Source of the DNA: Prevotella sp.
GTDB taxonomy: Bacteria; Bacteroidota; Bacteroidia; Bacteroidales; Bacteroidaceae
Assembly (NCBI GenBank): GCA_016286995.1
Contig: JAEEVA010000003.1
Span: 62,001-126,000 of the forward strand
Reading direction: 5' to 3'
Length of the DNA: 64,000 bases
Shown: one piece after another, positions 58,853 through 64,000 of the stretch
Position numbering within the stretch: the stretch's first letter is position 1
How the letters are laid out: every line of letters starts with the position of its first letter
The notes under the pieces: generated by a model
Seen by the model: only the letters and a program-made list of their open reading frames with translations
Database searches by the model: none
What the model was told of the DNA's origin: nothing
Made by a program: the position numbers and the translations under genes

Positions 58853-61815
58853 CCCTTTAAAATCGGCAGCGTGATGGTAAACTCCGTGTATTCATCCTTG
58901 ACCGATTCGACCGCGATGTCGCCGCCGTGATTCTGGATGGTTTCGCGACTCAGATAGAGTCCTACGCCGGTAGCCTCGTCTGAGGTCTTAGTAGTGAAGA
59001 AGGGGTCGAAAATCTTCTCTAAGGTCGTCTTTCCAATACCCGTTCCGTTGTCGTGTATCTTAATGACACACACCTCATTGTCAATGGTTGCCGAAAGTGA
59101 CACTTTAGCATCGAACGCCGTCTTTGACTTCTTCTTGACGAGGGCATAGACGGCGTTGCCGAGTATGCTCATGAAGGTCTTGCTCAGTAGGTCGGGATTG
59201 CCGTGTATCACCATCGGTTCGCCGGGCAGCTCGAAGCGGATGTCGATGTGGTGTTCCTCACAATCCTTGGCGAAGTAGTTGCCCAGCATCGACTGATTCT
59301 GCTGCAGCACGGGCAGCAAGTCCATGTCGACCATACCGCCTGAACGGTCTTTCAGCATCTCCTCCATCGCCTTCAGGATGCGTGAGGTGTTCTGACCGTA
59401 CTGGTCGACGGACTTCAGGTTCTGGTCGAGCATGTCGAGGACGTCACAGGTATCGTCGTAGTTGTCAGGCTTCATGCTGTCCTTGTCGTCTTCAATGTTG
59501 GCGCGGATGTCGCCGAGGAGTCCTTCCGAGAGTTTCGAGAAGTTGATGATGTAGTTCATCGGGTTCAGGATGCGGTCGATGAGTCCTTGTGTGAGCTTAC
59601 CCACGGTAGCCATCTTCTCCTGGCGTATCAGCTGGTTCTGCGTGCTATGCAGCTCGTCGAGGGCCTTTTCGAGACTGTCTTTCTGCTTGACGACCTCTGA
59701 GGTGCGTTCCTTGACGATGGCTTCCAGTTTCTGCTTGTCGGCCTTCAGTTTTCTCAGTCGCAGCCGGAAGAGGGCGTAGGACAATCCGACGGCCAGCAGC
59801 AGGTAGATGATTCCCATGTACCATCTCAGGAAGAGCGGATAGTTGATGGTGAATTCCACGGAGATGACGTCGGTCAGCTCGCCGCTGCCCAGTCGTGCTT
59901 GTATGGAGAGTCGGAAGGAGCCGTATGGCAGATTGAGGAACTCTGCCTCCTGACGGTCGCTCCACGCACTCCATTTGTCATCGTTCAGACGGTAGCGATA
60001 GAGTGTCTCGCCGGTCAGGGGTTCATGGCTCACGGCATAGGTGAAGCGCAGGCGTCGTTCGTCGCTGTCGAGGTCGGGCAATTTCTGGGGCATATCGCCA
60101 TAGCCTCCCCACAGCACGTTGTCTGGTCCCCAAATGACTGAACGGAAGCGTAGCTGTGGACTATCCACGAGCGACTGTAGCGTCTTCTTGTCACGGTCGA
60201 TGACCACCATTTTGTCGTCGCCGCCAATCCACACCTTGCTGCCCTGTGAGAAGAGTGCGCTTACCGACATCTCGCCCAAGGGTGTGAGCATGGCCGTCTC
60301 GCGGTCGTAGTCGGCCTTGCCTGGTTTCCATCGGTACAGGTGTCTGCCGTCCCTGTCGGTCAACCAGGCCACGCCGTCGGCATCGTCTTGCGAGAAGGCC
60401 GGATAGGCTATCGGCACGGTATCGAGGGCGGTGACCACCATGACCTTGCCGCCTATTTCCACGATAGTGGCTGCCACGCGGGTTCCGTCTTTATCGGTAT
60501 GATAGGGTTTGTAGTTGCTGTCGTTGGGCTGTTTGCTGTTGATGGCGCCATAGACGTTCTGCAGCCAGATGGCGCCGTCGTCGTCCTTGACAATCTTCGT
60601 CACCTTGTCCATGTTGCACACCTTCTTGGCTTCAGAGCCGTCCTGCATGGCGTACAGACCGTCCTGTGCGCCGATGTAGATGGTTGCATCATCGGCCATG
60701 ACGGCGTTGGCAGGCGTCATCGTCAGACGTGTGGTATTGCCGTTGGGAGCTATGCGGTAGACGCCGTTCGAGGTAGCCACCAGGAGTCCCTTCCGGTCTT
60801 GGGCGAAGTCCCAGCAGATGGCGTTGATATCGCTGACGGGCTTTGGTGTCATACCGTCCAGTCGATAGAGTCCGTTACTGCTGCCGACGAAGATGCTGCC
60901 GGCAAAGGCCGTGATGGCATGCATCTCGCCCGAGAGTCCATCGACAGGCAGCCAGTAGCTGTAGACCGACGGCAGTTCGATGCTGAAGATGCCGTGGTCG
61001 GTAGCTCCCCATAGTAGTCCGTGACCGTCGTAGGCCACATAGGCCACATTGTTGGAACATAGTCCGTGGTTCTCGTCGATGGTGTAAAGCACGTGGTTCT
61101 TGTCATCCGATATCACCAGTCCCTTATTGCGTTTCACCTGTACGTGGATACCGCCGTCAATGGGTTCGTCCTGTGTAATGCCTTCGAGCACCACGTCGGA
61201 ATAGCCTTCCTTGAGTTTGTCGACCTCGACGATTTCCGATTCTAGTCCCAGTCGGAAGTTGGCATTGGTGCGTTCCTTCAGCACGGCCTGGTCGTTCTTG
61301 ACCTCATAGATATTGTTGTCGCTGGCCACGAACTGGAGGGTGCCGTCGCGCTCGAAAATCTCCATCACCTCGCCGCGGAACAGGTCGGCACGGCCAACGC
61401 GCTTCAGCGTCAGATCGCCGTTTTTCTTCGTTTCCACGCGGGCAAAGAAGTTGTAGCCGCCCACCCAGATGACGTCGTCGGAGGCGCGGTAGACCACGGT
61501 GGTACGGTTGATGTCGGGGGTATGGATGATACGCCACTGTGCGCGGTCATAGTAGAGCAGTCCTTCGAAGTTGGCAACGAAGACGGTCCCGTCGGCGCCG
61601 ATGTCAATGTCGTAGTTGCGGTTGTGTGCGCCGTATTCTGCCGCGGTATAGTTTCGAATGAGCGGATAGCCCTGGGCCTTTGCCGGAGTGATGAGACACG
61701 AGAAGTGTAACAAGAGGCATGCTACGCACAAGAGCAGGCGACATATCGCCTGGCGGCCAAGTGGCTGCCTGCGGCATTTCTTTATTTCTTCACGGACCTG
61801 TCTCATTTCGTTCAT
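58834..61815 (-). CDS. Membrane sensor with beta-propeller and kinase-like core lacking the phospho-acceptor His
   Basis: A 993-residue protein. Signal peptide or anchor (LLLCVACLLLHFSCLITPAKA, about 27-47) is followed by a periplasmic two-component-regulator propeller (about 50-600, repeats such as DGTVFVANFEGLLYYDR), a Y_Y_Y-like beta domain (about 600-655), and a membrane helix (665-685). A coiled coil (about 690-735) leads to the histidine-kinase-like region. At the H-box the sequence is GLIDRILNPMNYIINF: Asp747 stands where His is expected (codon GAC confirmed). The ATPase lobe keeps the N-box SILGNAVYALV, G1 IHDNGTGIG and G2 TGVGLYLS. It may bind ATP but not autophosphorylate on His. 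It directly precedes the complete soluble kinase. Confidence 0.92.
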   Translation of the reverse strand: MNEMRQVREEIKKCRRQPLGRQAICRLLLCVACLLLHFSCLITPAKAQGYPLIRNYTAAEYGAHNRNYDIDIGADGTVFVANFEGLLYYDRAQWRIIHTPDINRTTVVYRASDDVIWVGGYNFFARVETKKNGDLTLKRVGRADLFRGEVMEIFERDGTLQFVASDNNIYEVKNDQAVLKERTNANFRLGLESEIVEVDKLKEGYSDVVLEGITQDEPIDGGIHVQVKRNKGLVISDDKNHVLYTIDENHGLCSNNVAYVAYDGHGLLWGATDHGIFSIELPSVYSYWLPVDGLSGEMHAITAFAGSIFVGSSNGLYRLDGMTPKPVSDINAICWDFAQDRKGLLVATSNGVYRIAPNGNTTRLTMTPANAVMADDATIYIGAQDGLYAMQDGSEAKKVCNMDKVTKIVKDDDGAIWLQNVYGAINSKQPNDSNYKPYHTDKDGTRVAATIVEIGGKVMVVTALDTVPIAYPAFSQDDADGVAWLTDRDGRHLYRWKPGKADYDRETAMLTPLGEMSVSALFSQGSKVWIGGDDKMVVIDRDKKTLQSLVDSPQLRFRSVIWGPDNVLWGGYGDMPQKLPDLDSDERRLRFTYAVSHEPLTGETLYRYRLNDDKWSAWSDRQEAEFLNLPYGSFRLSIQARLGSGELTDVISVEFTINYPLFLRWYMGIIYLLLAVGLSYALFRLRLRKLKADKQKLEAIVKERTSEVVKQKDSLEKALDELHSTQNQLIRQEKMATVGKLTQGLIDRILNPMNYIINFSKLSEGLLGDIRANIEDDKDSMKPDNYDDTCDVLDMLDQNLKSVDQYGQNTSRILKAMEEMLKDRSGGMVDMDLLPVLQQNQSMLGNYFAKDCEEHHIDIRFELPGEPMVIHGNPDLLSKTFMSILGNAVYALVKKKSKTAFDAKVSLSATIDNEVCVIKIHDNGTGIGKTTLEKIFDPFFTTKTSDEATGVGLYLSRETIQNHGGDIAVESVKDEYTEFTITLPILKGRVKSE

Positions 61816-61837
61816 TTCTCGGTTGGCAAAGGGGCTT

Positions 61838-63442
61838 TTATTTCTCTTGAATCATTTTCCTGTAGGGTATGGCACGTCCCACATAGTAGTCCCACTCCTG
61901 CTGCGTGAAGTTGCGCTTCACACGCTGGCGAAGGCGCTCTTGCAGTTGAGAGAGCGACATCAGGTATTCGGTTAGCGTTCCGTTGGCCTCGCCGGTCCAG
62001 ATGTAATCCTTCTTCGGGTCGAAGTTGAAGTCGGTCAGCCAGCTGTTAGTCTCGAAGAGTGTGATGGGCTTGATCTGGCTGTCACCCACCTTCCAGAAGA
62101 GCAGGCTGCCGTCCATACTCGACGAGTAGAGGAGATTGCCGTTCATCTTCATCTTCGTCACCTGCGAGCGGTGGCCCACCAGCCTGTGTTGCTTGCCGTG
62201 ACTGTCGGTCAGCCAGATGGTGCCGTCGGACATGCCATAGACGGCCATGTGGACGTTCTTGGAACTGGCAAAGGCCATGACGCGACCTGTGACGGGCACT
62301 TTCTCGTCGGTCATGTGGTCGGGGTCGCTTATCAGGTGCATGCGGCCCTTGTTGTCGAAGAGCAGGGGCTTGTAGTCGCGCCGTCCGGTAGAGATGACGG
62401 TGAAGTCGAGCCGGCGGGTGCTGATGACGCGATCGGTAGCGACGTCAAGCAGGATAATGCTTTTCGGTGCAATGATGAGCAGCTGCTTGCCGTCGTTCAT
62501 GGGCTGCAGGTTGAAGGGTTTTTCTATGTTCTCCAAGGGAATGACCGTGGCCTGGTAGGTGCCGTGGTCGGGTGTCACCACGACAAGATGGCCGGTCATG
62601 CTGATGGCATAGCCCTTGCCGCTATTGACCGTTGCGGCGTCGCGGAAACAATATTGGCTGTTGGCAAACAGGCGCTTGGAGGTAAGGCTGGGAATCTTGG
62701 CGTCGGCGGTCACATGGATGTCGTGGACGTAGATTTCGCCATAGGTGCTGACCGTCAGCAGGCGATTCAGCTTCGGGAAGAATTCTACGCGCGAGACCGT
62801 CCCCATGTGGACACGCCAGTTCTGCTTGCCTTCTGCCGACTGTGCCACGGCCTGGAAGACGGCGGGGTTATAGAGGTCGCCGTGATAGTCGTTGGTGAAG
62901 AGGTATGACGTGTAGGCCAGCATGGTGCCTATCTCCTTGTCGCCGGCCTGATAGACGGCATAGGACTGTGAACCGAGGGTTCGACCCAGCGAGATGTAGT
63001 TGAGCGTGTCGGCTACCTGCTTGGCATATTCGGCCTCGCGGCGCTGACCGTCGGCAATCTGGCGCTGGTTCTCGGCCATCAGGGCCGACTCACGGGCTTC
63101 CTGGGCCGACACCTCGGCAGCGGCCTGGGCCTGGAGGGCATTCTTTCGCTCGGCTTCGGAACGGAGCGTGGCGGCCTGGGCTATCTCCGACTGGCGGATG
63201 GCCTCGCGGCTGCGCTCTTCGGAGTAGGCCTGCTGTCCGTAGGCTATCTCCTCCATCTGCTTGCTCACGCGGCGGTCTACGGCCGACAGCTTTTCCTGCT
63301 CGCGCATCGTCTCGACCTGTTCCTCCAGACTCTGCACATAAGCCAACCCCTTCTGCCGACTGATGAGCGACCACGCTACCGTTGCCACCAACAGCGCAGC
63401 CAGACACCCTATGATAATGTTCTTCGAATCCTTCACCTTCAA
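61838..63442 (-). CDS. Membrane-anchored coiled-coil / WD40-like propeller protein
   Basis: A 534-residue protein. An N-terminal membrane helix (about 8-27, IIIGCLAALLVATVAWSLI) precedes a long coiled coil (about 33-145; VSAQEARESALMAENQRQIA and nearby). A predicted beta-propeller follows (about 195-505; repeats such as RLVGHRSQVTKMKMNGNLLY and SSMDGSLLFWKVGD). It probably acts as a scaffold next to the membrane. It sits 46 bases after the SpoIIE phosphatase gene and 22 bases before the propeller/kinase-like gene, so the three proteins are likely made together. No enzymatic motif is visible. I recall similar proteins near SpoIIE phosphatases in Bacteroidales, but cannot verify this. Confidence 0.8.
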   Translation of the reverse strand: MKVKDSKNIIIGCLAALLVATVAWSLISRQKGLAYVQSLEEQVETMREQEKLSAVDRRVSKQMEEIAYGQQAYSEERSREAIRQSEIAQAATLRSEAERKNALQAQAAAEVSAQEARESALMAENQRQIADGQRREAEYAKQVADTLNYISLGRTLGSQSYAVYQAGDKEIGTMLAYTSYLFTNDYHGDLYNPAVFQAVAQSAEGKQNWRVHMGTVSRVEFFPKLNRLLTVSTYGEIYVHDIHVTADAKIPSLTSKRLFANSQYCFRDAATVNSGKGYAISMTGHLVVVTPDHGTYQATVIPLENIEKPFNLQPMNDGKQLLIIAPKSIILLDVATDRVISTRRLDFTVISTGRRDYKPLLFDNKGRMHLISDPDHMTDEKVPVTGRVMAFASSKNVHMAVYGMSDGTIWLTDSHGKQHRLVGHRSQVTKMKMNGNLLYSSSMDGSLLFWKVGDSQIKPITLFETNSWLTDFNFDPKKDYIWTGEANGTLTEYLMSLSQLQERLRQRVKRNFTQQEWDYYVGRAIPYRKMIQEK

Positions 63443-63488
63443 CTATAAACTATGATTGCATTGCAACGCCACACTCTCAAAGAGAGAA

Positions 63489-64000
63489 CTACTCTCTCTT
63501 CAGCACCAGCATCGTGACATCGTCGCTCTGCTCGGCATCGGCCACAAACTCAGCCATACCGGCTTTGATGGCCTCTATCATGGCCTGACAGCCGACACCC
63601 TTCTGCTGGGCGATGATGGGCACCAGACGGACTTCGCCAAACTCTTCGAGGGCGGGGTTCATGGCCTCGGTCACACCATCGGTATACATCACCAGCATGT
63701 CGCCGTGGTCCATCTGCAGCGTATCCTCCTTGTAGGTGATGCCATCCATGATGCCCACCACCATCTGGTTCGAGTTAGGCAGCTGCTCTACCCTACCGTC
63801 CTGCTTCACCAGGTAGGGCGAATTGTGACCGGCATTACAGTAGGTCAGCTCGCCGGTCTTCGTGTTGTAGACGCCGTAGAACACGGTCACGAACATGCAG
63901 TCGACCGAGTATTCGGCCAGCAGCTTGTTCGACGCCGTCAGACACTCGGCAGCGCCCACGCCCTGGGTTCCCTTGGCACGTATCATCGTGCGGCTCACGG
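63489..64000 (-). CDS. SpoIIE-family PP2C phosphatase, C-terminal part (5' end outside window)
   Basis: The frame runs past the window edge at 64000, so only about 170 C-terminal residues are visible. They match the second half of a PP2C SpoIIE domain: MFVTVFYGVYNTKTGELTYC, NAGHNSPYLV, MLVMYTDGVTEAMNP with a metal Asp, and EQSDDVTMLVLKRE with the final Asp pair. The N-terminal sensor part is not visible. It is the first visible gene of the leftward operon that continues with the propeller protein, the two kinase-type proteins, the receptor and the dipeptidase. Confidence 0.9.
   Translation of the reverse strand, partial: VSRTMIRAKGTQGVGAAECLTASNKLLAEYSVDCMFVTVFYGVYNTKTGELTYCNAGHNSPYLVKQDGRVEQLPNSNQMVVGIMDGITYKEDTLQMDHGDMLVMYTDGVTEAMNPALEEFGEVRLVPIIAQQKGVGCQAMIEAIKAGMAEFVADAEQSDDVTMLVLKRE

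Overview
The window looks like a chromosomal segment of a Bacteroidales bacterium, most likely Prevotellaceae. This rests on sequence features: repeated TAnnTTTGC -7 promoter boxes, few obvious Shine-Dalgarno sequences, Bacteroidetes-specific families (DUF4293, DUF4468, Porin_10, Rpb6-like omega, Bacteroidetes-type LptD), and gene neighbourhoods such as bamD-rpoZ-DUF4293 and galM-MFS-galK. The genus is inference. No tRNA, rRNA, insertion sequence, prophage or CRISPR array was seen.

Layout. 1-5.4 kb: 3' part of a GDP-fucose synthase, rpiB, a 400-base intergenic region with a tripled palindrome, the leftward bamD-rpoZ-DUF4293 operon, and divergent uvrB. 5.5-11.3 kb: DUF4468 protein, a 55-residue membrane protein, a Porin_10 porin, an HD hydrolase and menA, then a tiny convergent membrane protein and an RluA pseudouridine synthase. 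11.4-21 kb: a long rightward series, purU, hisH-hisA-hisF-hisIE, ftsE, lysC, lysA, a Fur-family regulator, a patatin, trmD and luxS. 21-25.9 kb: ABC-F ATPase, grpE, dnaJ, folC. 26-29.7 kb: galM, sugar MFS transporter, galK, followed by a gene-poor region with a bidirectional terminator, a probable small RNA and a 22-bp palindromic repeat. 30.2-36.7 kb: small ORF, lon, tgt, LptF/G-type permease, DEAD-box helicase. 36.7-44.7 kb: leftward lipoprotein/SpoIIE phosphatase, then rightward DPP5-like peptidase, pepT and a CPA2 antiporter.

44.7-53.5 kb is leftward: LptD with its own promoter, preceded by a probable operon of a CDP-alcohol phosphotransferase, a UPF0104 membrane protein, a HisC/CobD-like PLP enzyme, a LicC-like nucleotidyltransferase, NhaD and an HD protein. 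The first four look like a pathway that makes, activates and attaches a phosphorylated amino-alcohol head group. 53.6-64 kb is also leftward and runs off the edge: SpoIIE phosphatase, membrane coiled-coil/beta-propeller protein, membrane sensor with a kinase-like core lacking its phospho-acceptor His, soluble histidine kinase retaining that His, TonB-dependent receptor and C69 dipeptidase. The complementary kinase pair is the most interesting item here.

A genome-style feature is the set of short AT-rich repeat families filling gene junctions. Some copies appear to have entered reading frames at linkers or tails.
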